Numbered from the stretch's first letter, positions 51,027 through 61,452 are shown. The stretch: 64,000 nt of DNA from Ensifer aridi (GCF_002078505.1 NZ_LUAV01000014.1:64402-128401); one strand, 5' to 3'. Notes: a model not told the origin generated them from the letters alone. Translations and numbers: made by a program.

Positions 51027-51629
51027 ATGCAGCCGATGACGAAGACGACCCTGGTGGCTGTCCGCGCTATTCTGACCACGATGGCCCTGGTGGCCGGCAT
51101 GCTGATCACCGGCATATCCGCCGCCCAAGCCCAGTCTCCGAACAGAAGCCAATACACGATGCAGGAGATCGTCGATGCCGGCCACGGTTTCTTCGGCGAG
51201 ACCTCCGGCGGGCTTGCCAAGGTCGTCGAGCGAGCCTTCGAACGCTACGGGCTCCCAAACGGCTATATTCTGGGACAGGAGGGCTCCGGCGCCTTCATCG
51301 CCGGCCTGACTTACGGCGAGGGCGAGCTCTATACGAAGAATGTAGGACAGCACAGCGTCTTCTGGCAGGGCCCCTCGCTCGGGCTCGACTGGGGCGGCCA
51401 GGGCAGCCGCGCAATGATGCTCGTCTACAATCTTCCGAGCGTACCGGCCCTCTACAAGCGTTTTGGCGGCGTTTCGGGCTCGGCCTACGTGGTCGCGGGC
51501 GTCGGCATGACCGTTCTGACCGACGAGCATGTCGTTGTCGTCCCGATCCGCACCGGCGTCGGCGCGAGGCTCGGCGTCAATGTCGGTTACCTGAAGCTGA
51601 CGCAGCAGCCGACCTGGAACCCCTTCTGA
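51027..51629 (+). CDS. eipA: DUF1134 protein, EipA-like envelope integrity protein
   Basis: 200 residues with a signal peptide (cleavage near SAAQAQS) and the DUF1134 body (EIVDAGHGFFGETSGGLAKV, then SLGLDWGGQGSRAMMLVYNL). Brucella EipA is a periplasmic protein needed for envelope integrity and controlled by CtrA. The ATG at 51027 is followed by a second Met at codon 4. Confidence 0.88.
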   Translation: MQPMTKTTLVAVRAILTTMALVAGMLITGISAAQAQSPNRSQYTMQEIVDAGHGFFGETSGGLAKVVERAFERYGLPNGYILGQEGSGAFIAGLTYGEGELYTKNVGQHSVFWQGPSLGLDWGGQGSRAMMLVYNLPSVPALYKRFGGVSGSAYVVAGVGMTVLTDEHVVVVPIRTGVGARLGVNVGYLKLTQQPTWNPF

Positions 51630-51793
51630 CACGCGAGCGACGCGCTCTTGCCTTCGGCACGCCTCGCGGATCTGAAAATGCGTGCAAGCTCGCGGTAATT
51701 GTTGCAGCATTCGAGCCATCGTGTTTACTGCGGAAAGAGCTGCCCCGCCGGGCGGACGGCACCAGATCGGGTCCAGATTGAAACGGCCAGCAC

Positions 51794-52888
51794 GTGATTG
51801 AATATGCGCTTCTTTTCGCCCTGGGTTTCCTGACGGCGGTCGTCATCGCCCTCCTGGTCGCGCCGGCCATCCAAAGACGCATCGTCCGCTTCGCGGAGGA
51901 CCGCCTGAAGGCAACGATGCCCTTGAGCCCGCAGGAGGTGCGTGCGCAAAGGGACGCGGCACGCGCCACCTATGCCGCCGAAAATGCCAAGACAATGCAG
52001 ACCCTCCGCCGCGAGCGCGACAAAAGCGTCGCGCTGATGCTGCAGAACGAGAGGACGCTCAAGGAAGCGCGCAAGCTGGCGAGCGAGAATGTCGAACTGC
52101 AGTCGCAACTCGCGGACATGAATGTCGAGGCGGCCGACATGCGCTCCACCATGCGGCAGCTCGAACAGCGTCTCGAACGCATGAGTGCGCTGAACAGCCA
52201 GGTCGACAAACACGCAGCCGAACTCGATGGCCTCAAGATTGATCTCGCGGCGCGGCAAACCGAGATCGAGCACCTGAAGAGCCGGATTGCCACGCTTCGC
52301 GATGAGCGCGAGGCGTTGCGCGCGGAGCTCAAGACCGAAAACGCTCGCGCGCGGGAGATGGAGCTGCGTCTCAGCAGGGACGAGGGACGCATACGCCAGC
52401 TCGAAAGCAGACTTGCCCATGAAACGGCGGCCAATGCCGACCGCGAGAGCGCGCTCGAGCAGCGGGCAGCGGAGATCGCGAGACTGAAGACACGCGTCGA
52501 ACTTGCCAACCACGAAGTGCGCAACGCCGCGAAAGCGCTTCGCGCCGCCGGCGTTAAGCCGCCGAAGCGACCGCACGAGAAGAGCGCGGCCCATGTGAAG
52601 GACGCGCCGACCGCGGCGGAAGGTCACGATACGGCTGCGCTTTCCGAAGATCTCAGAAACCGGGCCACCGCCCTTTCTGAACGTCTCGTCAACTCGAAAT
52701 CCACCGCCCATGACGAGGCACTGCGCCGGGAGGTTGCCGAGATTGCCGCCGGCATGGTGGCGTTGACCGCGATGCGCGAGGGCAAGGCCTCGCCAATCCA
52801 TGGGCTGCTTGCCGGCGAGGATGCGACAAAGCCTGGAAATCGGCAGAGCCTGGCTCAGCGGGCGAAGGAAATGCTGCCGCCGGAATAG
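51794..52888 (+). CDS. Membrane-anchored coiled-coil protein
   Basis: 364 residues, GTG start. One N-terminal transmembrane helix (YALLFALGFLTAVVIALLVA), then a coiled coil from about 50 to 260 and a polar C-terminal domain. It looks like a conserved rhizobial envelope protein of unknown role; RmuC-like overall shape, but no nuclease motif is seen. Confidence 0.7.
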   Translation: MIEYALLFALGFLTAVVIALLVAPAIQRRIVRFAEDRLKATMPLSPQEVRAQRDAARATYAAENAKTMQTLRRERDKSVALMLQNERTLKEARKLASENVELQSQLADMNVEAADMRSTMRQLEQRLERMSALNSQVDKHAAELDGLKIDLAARQTEIEHLKSRIATLRDEREALRAELKTENARAREMELRLSRDEGRIRQLESRLAHETAANADRESALEQRAAEIARLKTRVELANHEVRNAAKALRAAGVKPPKRPHEKSAAHVKDAPTAAEGHDTAALSEDLRNRATALSERLVNSKSTAHDEALRREVAEIAAGMVALTAMREGKASPIHGLLAGEDATKPGNRQSLAQRAKEMLPPE

Positions 52889-52942
52889 GCGCTGCTTCAC
52901 GACACAAGCGGCAAGTCATCGAGAACTGCGAACGCGCGCCGC

Positions 52943-53770
52943 TCAAATCCGCTTGTTTATCATCGCAACCTGGTGCAGCGCGATACCCGCAGCCATTGCC
53001 ACATTCAGGCTGTCCAGGCCCGGCCTCTGGCGGATGCGCGCGGTGCGGATTGCCGAGAGGATTGTCTCGGGCAGCCCCTCGCCTTCGGTTCCAACAAGCA
53101 AGGCGGTGCGCGGCGCCGGCGGAATCGCCGTTATGTCCATTTCCCCGCGCGGCGAGAGGCCCCAAAGCGCAAAACCGGCGGCCTGCAGTTGTTCGATCAG
53201 CTCGGCCGCCGTACCCTCGCGCGCGAAGGGTAATGTCAGCACGGAACCCACCGAAACACGGATCGCCTTGCGATACATTGGATCGCAGCTAGACGCGTCC
53301 ATCAGCACGGCATCGACGCCGAAGGCGGCGGCATTGCGAAAGAGCGAACCCATATTGTCGTGGTTCGATATGCCGCATGCCGCGAGCACAAGGCTCGATG
53401 CAGGAAGCGCGGCAATCAGCGCGTCCCGCCCGGGCATCTGGTCACGCCGCCCGAGCGCCAGCACACCACGATGCATGTTGAAACCCGCGATTGCGTCGAA
53501 GACCCGCTCATCCGCGACGAAAACGGGGATGTCGGCCGGGAACTTGGCGATCACGTCGGCGAGGCCGGCGATCCGGTTTTCGAGCAGCAGGATCGCCTCG
53601 GCAGCAATACCGCGCCCCGCGCGATGCGCGGCGGCCAGCATCCTGAGCACGACAGTACCCTCGGCGATGAAGCGGCCCTGCCTGCCGGTCAGATCGCGCT
53701 CCTTGATCGAAACGAACCCGGTTATACGCGGGTCGGCTGGATCTTCGATGCGGACAGGCGGCGGTGCCAT
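52943..53770 (-). CDS. SpoU/TrmH-family RNA 2-O-methyltransferase
   Basis: 275 residues. The C-terminal SPOUT domain has motif 1 SNHDNMGSLFRNA, motif 2 LLVGTEGEGL and motif 3 LNVAMAAGIALH. The N-terminal part is the substrate-binding extension. Target (rRNA or tRNA) unknown. Confidence 0.9.
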   Translation of the reverse strand: MAPPPVRIEDPADPRITGFVSIKERDLTGRQGRFIAEGTVVLRMLAAAHRAGRGIAAEAILLLENRIAGLADVIAKFPADIPVFVADERVFDAIAGFNMHRGVLALGRRDQMPGRDALIAALPASSLVLAACGISNHDNMGSLFRNAAAFGVDAVLMDASSCDPMYRKAIRVSVGSVLTLPFAREGTAAELIEQLQAAGFALWGLSPRGEMDITAIPPAPRTALLVGTEGEGLPETILSAIRTARIRQRPGLDSLNVAMAAGIALHQVAMINKRI

Positions 53771-53774
53771 ATCG

Positions 53775-54158
53775 TCAGTTGGTCCTGACCGTGACGTCGG
53801 CGACGATGCGCCCCGCCTTGATATCGAAGACAATCGCGCGCGGCTCGGCGCCCGGCAGGCTCCCGTAGAAAAGAACCTGCGAGCCGGACAGCGCGACATT
53901 GCTTACGGAGAAGCCGGCCGGCAGCGCGGCGATCGCGTTCAACGGCGCATCGCCCGGCACGCTCACTGCCGGCTGGGCCGCCTCGACCTGGCCGTCGGTG
54001 CGCGTCAGCTTGTAGACAATCGTGCCCAGGACAGCCATAAGCATGACCAGCATCACGCCCGCCGAGACGAGCTGCAGGCGCACCATCTTGCGGCGGACGT
54101 TCTCCATCGCGGGATCAAGGGGCTTCTCTTCCTGTTCATCGGGGTCGATTGCAGTCAT
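53775..54158 (-). CDS. Conserved single-pass membrane protein (DUF6476-like)
   Basis: 127 residues from MTAIDPDEQEEKPLDP: one transmembrane segment (LVSAGVMLVMLMAVLGTIVY) and a beta-rich periplasmic part. It lies divergent from rluD, four bases upstream of the SpoU gene. Function unknown; the DUF name is from memory. Confidence 0.6.
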   Translation of the reverse strand: MTAIDPDEQEEKPLDPAMENVRRKMVRLQLVSAGVMLVMLMAVLGTIVYKLTRTDGQVEAAQPAVSVPGDAPLNAIAALPAGFSVSNVALSGSQVLFYGSLPGAEPRAIVFDIKAGRIVADVTVRTN

Positions 54159-54185
54159 GGTCGGCTTTCTATCGGAATAAAACGA

Positions 54186-55208
54186 ATGAACGATCCCTTT
54201 AAACAAGCGACCGGCAATAGGAAAGTCCTGACCGCGGGCAAGGACGCCGCCGGACGGCTCGACGCCTTCCTGACGGAAGCGCTTTCGGGCGAGTTCTCTC
54301 GCAACCGCATCAAGGGCCTGATCGAGCAAGGAGCCGTTTCGATCAACGGTGCGACGATCGTCGAACCGAAACGGAAGGTTCATCCCGGTGACTTGTTCGA
54401 GATCGCCTTGCCCGAGCCCGAGGATCCGGAGCCCAAGGGCGAGAACATCCCCCTCGACGTGCTTTATGAAGACGACGACCTGATCGTGTTGGTAAAGCCC
54501 GCCGGTCTTGTCGTGCATCCGGGCGCCGGCAATTGGACGGGAACGCTCGTCAATGCGCTCATCCACCATTGCGGCGACAGCCTTTCCGGCATCGGCGGCG
54601 TCAAGCGACCGGGTATTGTCCATCGGTTGGACAAGGAGACAAGCGGCGTCATGGTGGCGGCGAAGAACGATGCCGCTCATCGCCATCTCTCCGATCAATT
54701 CGCGGATCACGGCCGCAGTGGACCGCTCGAGCGCGCCTACAGGGCAGTCGTCTGGGGGCGGCCTCGCCAGTTGAAGGGGACCATCAATGCCGCGCTTGGA
54801 CGCGCCGGCGACCGAACGAAGCGCGCCGTCAAGCACGAGGAGAGCGACGATGCACGCGAGGCGATTACCCATTACGAGGTCATCGCGCGCTATCATGAGA
54901 AACCGGACGGCACCTGCCTCGCATCGACCGTCGAGTGCCACCTGGAAACCGGGCGCACCCACCAGATCCGCGTCCACATGGCCCATATCGGCCACCCGCT
55001 GATTGGCGATCCCGATTATGGCGCTGCCTTCCGCACCAAAGCCAACCTCTTGCCGGAACCGGCAAAAACCGTGGTCAACCGCTTTCCCCGACAGGCGCTG
55101 CACGCCTATATGCTGCAATTCGAGCATCCTTCGACGGGGGAGACCATGCACTTCGAGGCGCCGATGCCGGCGGATATGGAAGAACTGACCGCGGCGCTTA
55201 AATCGTAG
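54186..55208 (+). CDS. rluD: RluD-type 23S rRNA pseudouridine synthase
   Basis: 340 residues: S4 RNA-binding domain (RLDAFLTEALSGEFSRNRIK) and catalytic domain with the Asp in HRLDKETSGVM. RluA/RluD family; RluD modifies helix 69 of 23S rRNA. The frame is open far upstream but the ATG at 54186 matches the family start. A RIME repeat overlaps the stop. Confidence 0.9.
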   Translation: MNDPFKQATGNRKVLTAGKDAAGRLDAFLTEALSGEFSRNRIKGLIEQGAVSINGATIVEPKRKVHPGDLFEIALPEPEDPEPKGENIPLDVLYEDDDLIVLVKPAGLVVHPGAGNWTGTLVNALIHHCGDSLSGIGGVKRPGIVHRLDKETSGVMVAAKNDAAHRHLSDQFADHGRSGPLERAYRAVVWGRPRQLKGTINAALGRAGDRTKRAVKHEESDDAREAITHYEVIARYHEKPDGTCLASTVECHLETGRTHQIRVHMAHIGHPLIGDPDYGAAFRTKANLLPEPAKTVVNRFPRQALHAYMLQFEHPSTGETMHFEAPMPADMEELTAALKS

Positions 55209-55288
55209 CGATTTAAGGATAAAAACATGCAGCAACTCAAAGTGCTACAGCGGCCTTCGCGCGTCCGATCGGACGCGCGACGCTGTAG
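55202..55288 (-). repeat. RIME-type repeat, inverted copy
   Basis: Complement of the 23723 unit: CTACAGCG ... CGCTGTAG and the GCATGTTTTTATCC half. It overlaps the rluD stop codon. Confidence 0.75.
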
Positions 55289-55547
55289 AGCGGAATGACC
55301 GCGCGGCTTTCCGCCTGCACGGCGAAAGGGCGATCATGTAGGCCCTTGAATTTGCAACGAAGGATTCCAATCTAATAGGAGCTTCAAACCGCGACCTTTC
55401 CTTGCTCTGGCCTCACGACAGCGTGAAACCGGAGTCCTTGAATCATGCTTTCGCCGTACTTATCTTCTAGCCTCGTGGGGTCTGGATGAAGACCCACAGG
55501 CCCGGCCTGCCGTCCCGGAGGCCGGAGACGCACAAAGGGGGTGCTTC
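55209..55547 (+). promoter_or_regulatory. rpoH upstream region
   Basis: RIME repeat then about 260 bp. CTTGAA boxes at about 55345 and 55437 could be -35 elements (heat-shock type CTTGAAT, then CTAAT or TACTTAT). No strong call. Confidence 0.35.
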
Positions 55548-56453
55548 ATGGCCCGCAATACTTTGCCGACCATTGCTGCTGGAGAGGGCGGTCTCAACCG
55601 CTATCTTGATGAAATCCGTAAATTTCCGATGCTCGAACCGCAAGAAGAGTACATGCTCGCCAAGCGGTATCAGGAGCATGACGACCGCAACGCCGCGCAC
55701 AAGCTCGTAACGAGCCACCTTCGTCTCGTCGCCAAGATCGCGATGGGTTATCGCGGCTATGGTCTGCCGATCGGCGAAGTCATCTCGGAAGGCAATGTCG
55801 GCTTGATGCAGGCCGTCAAGAAATTCGAACCCGATCGCGGATTCCGGCTGGCGACCTACGCCATGTGGTGGATCAAGGCCGCGATCCAGGAATATATCCT
55901 GCGTTCTTGGTCGCTCGTCAAAATGGGCACGACGGCCAACCAGAAGCGGCTGTTCTTCAATCTGCGGCGGCTGAAGGGCCGCATTCAGGCTCTTGACGAA
56001 GGCGATCTCAAGCCCGAGCAAGTGAAGGAAATCGCCACGACCCTGAAGGTCAGCGAGGACGAGGTGGTTTCGATGAACCGCCGCCTCTCCGGCGACGCAT
56101 CGCTCAACGCGCCCATAAAGGCAAGCGAGGGCGACTCCGGCCAATGGCAGGACTGGTTGGTCGACGAGCACGACAACCAGGAAGAGATCCTGATCGAACA
56201 GGACGAACTGGACAGCCGCCGAGCCCTGCTGGGCAATGCCATGAAGGTATTGAATGACCGCGAGCGCCGCATCTTCGAGGCCCGCCGGCTGACGGAAGAA
56301 CCGGTGACGCTTGAGGACCTTTCGACCGAGTTCGACATCAGCCGCGAGCGCGTCCGGCAGATCGAGGTCCGCGCCTTCGAGAAGGTTCAGGACGCGGTCC
56401 GCAAGGCCGCGCTAGAGCAAGCTAAAGCGCTACGGGTTGTCGAGGGCGCCTGA
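55548..56453 (+). CDS. rpoH: Heat-shock sigma factor RpoH
   Basis: 301 residues. Sigma region 2 (FRLATYAMWWIKAAIQEYIL), RpoH box region (QKRLFFNLRRLKG, the hallmark of sigma32), region 4 helix-turn-helix (LEDLSTEFDISRERVRQIE). Rhizobia usually have two; this looks like RpoH1. A strong bidirectional terminator follows. Confidence 0.96.
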   Translation: MARNTLPTIAAGEGGLNRYLDEIRKFPMLEPQEEYMLAKRYQEHDDRNAAHKLVTSHLRLVAKIAMGYRGYGLPIGEVISEGNVGLMQAVKKFEPDRGFRLATYAMWWIKAAIQEYILRSWSLVKMGTTANQKRLFFNLRRLKGRIQALDEGDLKPEQVKEIATTLKVSEDEVVSMNRRLSGDASLNAPIKASEGDSGQWQDWLVDEHDNQEEILIEQDELDSRRALLGNAMKVLNDRERRIFEARRLTEEPVTLEDLSTEFDISRERVRQIEVRAFEKVQDAVRKAALEQAKALRVVEGA

Positions 56454-56464
56454 TCTGCTCGCTT

Positions 56465-56512
56465 AGAGCAATTCCAGGAAAAGTGTGTAACGGTTTTCCG
56501 TCCGGAATTGCG
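56465..56512 (+). repeat. Rhizobial palindromic repeat of the GAGCAATTCC type
   Basis: GAGCAATTCCAGGAAAA, loop, TTTTCCGTCCGGAATTGC. A short dispersed hairpin common in rhizobial intergenic DNA. Confidence 0.65.
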
Positions 56513-56566
56513 GAGTTCAAAGAATTCATTTCGTTTCAATGAAACAATGAAATGATCTTCATCAAA

Positions 56567-56601
56567 AGGCCCCGGCTGGATGACGTCCAGCCGGGGCCTT
56601 C
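56567..56601. terminator. Bidirectional terminator between rpoH and the acidic membrane gene
   Basis: Perfect 15-bp stem AAGGCCCCGGCTGGA / TCCAGCCGGGGCCTT with a 5-base loop. Serves two convergent genes. Confidence 0.8.
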
Positions 56602-56621
56602 GCTTTCTGTCCAAGCTCGTG

Positions 56622-58892
56622 CTACTGCCCGCTGGCTGCGGCGGCGCTTCCTTGGGAGCCCCAGGCCTGCAGAGCCTTGTTGAAGGCCTCGGTCCCACTG
56701 GCCCCCTTCTCGAGCGTCAGGAGCGCGCGGCGACCATTCCGGTACGTGACCGGGATATCGATCCAGGTGCGACTGCGCAGCAGTTCGGTGTTATTGCTCA
56801 CCGCTTCGGCGAAATCGTTGAGCGCGATCATGTGGAAGTCGTCGGTGATTTTCGCCGGCACTGCGATCAGCGGATCGCCGCGATCCTGTTCGGTTCGCTT
56901 CATCGACACGCGCTGGACGCCGTCGATGCTGCCGCCCTCAAAGTTTTCGGGCAGTGAGAACACGAACTCGATCACATGGCTTGCCGGCAGGGACGGATCG
57001 GCATTGCGCTTGATGGTCATCAGGGCCGTGAGGCCGCGGTCGGGAACCGTGATCTGCGCCTGGATCGCGGGCTCAGGCTTGGCGTCGCCACCCGGCGATT
57101 CTTCCTTGATCGACCATGCGACGGAGCCCGGGATCGCGGTCGGCGACGATTGACCGAGTCTCTCCTCGTAAAGGAACATCTTCTCGCCATCGGCGATCGA
57201 GACCTCGGGCTGCGGTGTCTGCGCGGCGCCTTGCCCCGTTTCCGGCGAGGGCGCCCGATCGGCGGCAGCCTGCTGCACGCCGACGTCCGCCGTCTGCGGC
57301 TGTCCGGCCTGCGTCTGCGCGGCGACGGACTTGCCTTCCTGCGAGGCGGCCGTGCCGTTCGAGCCGGCAGGCCCCTCGTCCCGTTCGTTTCCGTCGGCAA
57401 GCAGGCGCTGGGTGAACTTGGTCGAGGCGCCCTCGGGCGGCGCGGTGTCGTCGGGCGTGGCGGACTGCTCGGTAGGCTGGATCGCCGGCTCGCCCTCGCC
57501 GGCCGGAGTCGTCGGCGCCCCGACAGGTTCCGCCGGCATGACCTTGGCGATCATGTCCGCGATCCAGGCGTTGCCGACGTCCCTGTTCAGCCAATAGGCA
57601 TATCCGCCGCCACCGAGAAGGAGCGCGATCACGACGCCGATCACCAGTTGCTTGATGCCGAACCGGCGGGGTTTGGGCGTAGCCCGATACGACGCCGGAC
57701 GCGCGGGTGCCGGTGCCGTCAGAGGCTCGACGCCCGCTTCATTCGCCTTGCCGTTCGCAGCCGATCCGTTCGTTCGCCCCTCTTCATTATAGCTGAGCAG
57801 ATCGTCTATATGGTCCCAAGCGCTGCCGGCGCGCTCTTCCTCGTTCTTCGCCCCAGTCGGCTTTTCCACCGGCCATGACCACTCGGACACGTCCGGCTCT
57901 TCGACCTTGTCCTTCTTGCGTTCCTCTCCGGTGGCGAAAGGATCGCTGTCATCGAAAAACCACGAGCGCCCGGCATCAGCTTCGCCGGCGCGATGTTCCG
58001 GTTGCGCCGTCTCGGGTTCGACCGGATGCATGCCCAGTCGCTCGGGCTCGCTCGCCTCTTCGTCGCGCGCCGCTTGCGGTTCGCTCGGTGATGCAGCGGG
58101 CGCTACATCTTCCCATTCAGGCAATGCCCACTCGGAAGGCTGCTCGGCTTTCGCCGGCGTTTCGGCGGCCAGAGGGAACTCGGCAGACGTCGGCTCTGGG
58201 TTTTCCGGCTCCGGCTGATGCGGCGCCGCCTCGGCTTGGTCGTCGCCAAGACGCTCCGGCTCGCCCTCCGTCGCGGTTGCTTCCTCGGCCGGAAATTCAT
58301 GCTGAGTGTCATGGAACGGTTGCGGCTCCTCGGTCGGCGCCTCCCGATCCGACGCGGCGGGGATTTCCTCAACAGGCTCCTCGCCGTGAACCTCATGCTG
58401 CGTTTCCGCCTCCGACGTCTCGACGGCGGTAAGGTCTTCGTAGTCCGGGACCCTATCCTCGGCAGCCGGCGCCGCCTCTATGGCCTCCTCGCCCTGCTCG
58501 GCCTCTGCGTAAGCCGGGACCGACGGTTCGGTTGTGACCGGTAGCTCTGCCGCAGGCTCCTCGGTCACTTCTTCGGGCGCCGCCTCCGAGGCCGGTGGGG
58601 CTGGGCTAGCAGGCTCCTCCACAAGCTGTGTTTCCGCAGCCGCCGGTTCGACCGTTTCGGCCTCCTCGATGGCCGGCAAGGCCTCGGCGTTCTCGCTCTC
58701 GACCTCGGCGATCGCCTGTTCCAGCTTGTTGAGCTGGCGGTTGATCATGTCGTCCGACGGCCGCGGGTTCATGTTCTCGAGCTGGCGCCGCACGGCACTG
58801 CGCGCCTTCTCGTAGACCTTGCCTCGCATTTCCGGTGTGTTTTCCGACAGGCCGTCAACCGTCCTGCGAATAACTGCAACAAAATCCGCCAT
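56622..58892 (-). CDS. Large acidic single-pass membrane protein
   Basis: 756 residues. N-terminus MADFVAVIRRTVDGL with a helical region, then about 330 residues of Glu/Pro/Ala-rich low complexity. A basic-flanked transmembrane helix (LVIGVVIALLLGGGGYAYWL) is at about 411-435. The C-terminal 250 residues are beta-rich and periplasmic. Conserved position next to purA in rhizobia; function unknown. Confidence 0.7.
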   Translation of the reverse strand: MADFVAVIRRTVDGLSENTPEMRGKVYEKARSAVRRQLENMNPRPSDDMINRQLNKLEQAIAEVESENAEALPAIEEAETVEPAAAETQLVEEPASPAPPASEAAPEEVTEEPAAELPVTTEPSVPAYAEAEQGEEAIEAAPAAEDRVPDYEDLTAVETSEAETQHEVHGEEPVEEIPAASDREAPTEEPQPFHDTQHEFPAEEATATEGEPERLGDDQAEAAPHQPEPENPEPTSAEFPLAAETPAKAEQPSEWALPEWEDVAPAASPSEPQAARDEEASEPERLGMHPVEPETAQPEHRAGEADAGRSWFFDDSDPFATGEERKKDKVEEPDVSEWSWPVEKPTGAKNEEERAGSAWDHIDDLLSYNEEGRTNGSAANGKANEAGVEPLTAPAPARPASYRATPKPRRFGIKQLVIGVVIALLLGGGGYAYWLNRDVGNAWIADMIAKVMPAEPVGAPTTPAGEGEPAIQPTEQSATPDDTAPPEGASTKFTQRLLADGNERDEGPAGSNGTAASQEGKSVAAQTQAGQPQTADVGVQQAAADRAPSPETGQGAAQTPQPEVSIADGEKMFLYEERLGQSSPTAIPGSVAWSIKEESPGGDAKPEPAIQAQITVPDRGLTALMTIKRNADPSLPASHVIEFVFSLPENFEGGSIDGVQRVSMKRTEQDRGDPLIAVPAKITDDFHMIALNDFAEAVSNNTELLRSRTWIDIPVTYRNGRRALLTLEKGASGTEAFNKALQAWGSQGSAAAASGQ

Positions 58893-58955
58893 CAGAACTT
58901 TCTCAATTTCCAGACACGCAGCCGCAGCCGCGATGCCGTTTGTTTTGCGCCGACA

Positions 58956-60254
58956 CTAGTCCTCAAAAGGGTCCGTCACAAGTATCGTGTCGTCGCGCTC
59001 CGGGCTCGTCGAAAGAAGTGCGACCGGTGCTCCGATCAGTTCCTCGACCTGGCGAACATACTTGATCGCCTGCGCCGGAAGATCGGCCCAGCTACGGGCG
59101 CCGACAGTCGATTCCTTCCAGCCTTCGAGCGTAATATAGACCGGCTTTACCGAGGCTTGCTGCGCCTGACTTGCGGGAAGATGGTCGATCTCTTGTCCGT
59201 CCAGAGTATAGCCGACGCAAATCTTCAACTCGTCGAGGCCATCGAGCACGTCGAGTTTGGTGAGCGCGATGCCGGTGATGCCGTTTGCGGCGACCGACTG
59301 GCGTACGAGCGCCGCGTCGAACCAGCCGCAGCGACGCTTGCGCCCGGTAACCGTCCCGAACTCGTGTCCGCGCTCACCGAGGAATTGGCCGACCTCGTCG
59401 TTGAGCTCGGTCGGGAACGGCCCTTCGCCGACGCGCGTCGTGTAGGCTTTGGTGATGCCGAGAATATAACCAAGCGAGCCCGGCCCCATGCCGGAGCCGG
59501 CAGCCGCCTGGCCGGCTACCGTGTTCGACGAGGTGACGAACGGATAGGTGCCGTGGTCGATATCGAGCAGCGTGCCCTGTGCGCCCTCGAAGAGGATGCG
59601 CGCGCCCTTGCGGCGCTCCCGGTCGAGCAGCAGCCAGACCGTATCCATGAACGGCAGCACCCGCGCGGCGACCGAAGACAGTTCATCCATGATCGCCTGG
59701 TGGCTGATCTCCGCCTCGCCGAGTCCGCGGCGCAGCGCATTGTGGTGGGTCAGCAGCCGGTCGACCTTGGCCGGCAGCGTATCGAGATCGGCAAGGTCCA
59801 TGACGCGGATGGCGCGGCGGCCGACCTTGTCCTCATAGGCCGGCCCGATGCCGCGGCGTGTCGTGCCGATCTTGGTGCCGCTGTTGGAAGCCGCATCCTC
59901 GCGGAAACCGTCGAGCTCCCGATGGAGCGAAAGAATGAGCGTGGCGTTATCAGCGATGCGCAGGTTCTCGGGCGTGATCTTGACACCCTGGCCGGCGAGC
60001 TTGTCGATCTCCGCGATAAGCGCATGCGGGTCGATCACCACGCCATTGCCGATGACGGCGAGCTTGCCCGGCCGGACGACGCCGGAGGGCAGCAGCGACA
60101 GCTTGTAGCTGACGCCGTCGATCACCAGGGTGTGGCCGGCATTGTGACCGCCCTGGAAGCGCACGACAATGTCGGCGCGCTCCGAGAGCCAGTCCACGAT
60201 CTTGCCTTTGCCTTCGTCGCCCCATTGGGAACCGACCACCACGACATTCGTCAT
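58956..60254 (-). CDS. purA: Adenylosuccinate synthetase
   Basis: 432 residues. Joins IMP and aspartate using GTP. Motifs are [16 protein letters not shown] at the N-terminus, QGGHNAGHT, and the GTP-loop [15 protein letters not shown]. Start at 60254 has AGGAAGAG; the upstream MNRKRI extension is unlikely. Confidence 0.97.
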   Translation of the reverse strand: MTNVVVVGSQWGDEGKGKIVDWLSERADIVVRFQGGHNAGHTLVIDGVSYKLSLLPSGVVRPGKLAVIGNGVVIDPHALIAEIDKLAGQGVKITPENLRIADNATLILSLHRELDGFREDAASNSGTKIGTTRRGIGPAYEDKVGRRAIRVMDLADLDTLPAKVDRLLTHHNALRRGLGEAEISHQAIMDELSSVAARVLPFMDTVWLLLDRERRKGARILFEGAQGTLLDIDHGTYPFVTSSNTVAGQAAAGSGMGPGSLGYILGITKAYTTRVGEGPFPTELNDEVGQFLGERGHEFGTVTGRKRRCGWFDAALVRQSVAANGITGIALTKLDVLDGLDELKICVGYTLDGQEIDHLPASQAQQASVKPVYITLEGWKESTVGARSWADLPAQAIKYVRQVEELIGAPVALLSTSPERDDTILVTDPFED

Positions 60255-60458
60255 AATTCTCTTCCTGTTCACACGCGCATGCAGAGATTGCGCTGTTCTA
60301 AAACCCGCGCATCTATACTGTGTTGTCTTTCGGAAAGCGACCCCGTTGTGACCTGCCGCCGGCCCTTTTTGAATGACAAGCTGCCGGTTTAAAGCCTATA
60401 TCTCGAACCCTCCGCCTGTCCGGCACCCCAACGCTCCACCCCCACGGATCGCCTCATC

Positions 60459-61349
60459 GTGAACGCCAGAGCCTATTTCTATCTCAGCATTACTGCGCTC
60501 TTCTGGGGCGGAAATTCGGTCGCCGGCAAGATGGCCGTCGGGCATGTAAGCCCCATGATGCTGACGACGCTGCGCTGGCTGGTCGCGCTTGTCGTCATCC
60601 TGGCATTGATGACACCGCAGATCCGCCGCGACTGGGACAAAATCCGCCGGCACTGGCTGCAACTGATCGCCTATGGAGCCGTCGGCTTCACCTTGTTCAA
60701 TGCCTTCCTCTATTCGGCGGTGAAACATACGAGCGCCATCAACGCGGTCATCCTGCAGGCCGGTATTCCCATGCTGATCTTTCTCTTCAATTTCGCGCTT
60801 TTTAGGATGAAGGCCTCGCTTGCCCAGGTCGTCGGCTTCACCGTAACCTTGATCGGGGTACTGCTCACGGCCGCGCACGGCGATTTTGCGAGCCTGATGT
60901 GGTTGCGGTTCAATTTCGGCGACGCGCTGATGATCCTCGCCTGTATCGTCTATGCCGCCTACACGGTCGCGCTGCGCTGGAAGCCCGTGATGCACTGGCA
61001 GAGTTTCATCGCGGCCCCGGCCTTCGGGGCGCTGTTAAGCGCCATGCCTCTCCTCTTCTGGGAGCTTTCGACCGACAGCGCGATCGTACCGGACGCAACC
61101 GGCTGGGCGATCGTGCTTTATGCCGCGATCTTCCCGTCGCTGATGTCGCAGGTCCTCTACGTCCGCGGTGTCGAGATGATCGGCGCCAACCGCGCCGGCC
61201 TCTTCATCAACGCCATCCCGGTGTTCGGGACGCTTCTCTCCGTCCTTCTCGTCGGCGAGGCGTTCCAGCCCTTCCACCTGGTGGCTCTGGCGCTCGTCCT
61301 CGGCGGCATCGCGATCGCAGAACGGGGGCGGCCGAAGCTGCCGCGGTAA
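60459..61349 (+). CDS. EamA/DMT-family transporter
   Basis: 296 residues, GTG start, ten hydrophobic segments in two EamA repeats. Drug/metabolite exporter family; substrate unknown. Convergent with serA. Confidence 0.85.
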   Translation: MNARAYFYLSITALFWGGNSVAGKMAVGHVSPMMLTTLRWLVALVVILALMTPQIRRDWDKIRRHWLQLIAYGAVGFTLFNAFLYSAVKHTSAINAVILQAGIPMLIFLFNFALFRMKASLAQVVGFTVTLIGVLLTAAHGDFASLMWLRFNFGDALMILACIVYAAYTVALRWKPVMHWQSFIAAPAFGALLSAMPLLFWELSTDSAIVPDATGWAIVLYAAIFPSLMSQVLYVRGVEMIGANRAGLFINAIPVFGTLLSVLLVGEAFQPFHLVALALVLGGIAIAERGRPKLPR

Positions 61350-61452
61350 CCGCACCCTTTGCCTGCCCTGCTGCACCGCGCCGTCATAAAATGAAGAGCG
61401 CGCCGGGATTCCGGCGCGCTCCGCTTCGTCTGTGTCGAGTGTGCTCTGGCGT

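Noticed and set aside
52800..55208. 802-residue plus-strand frame ending in rluD
   Set aside because: Only the part from 54186 is homologous to RluD; the upstream part is antisense to the SpoU and membrane-protein genes.
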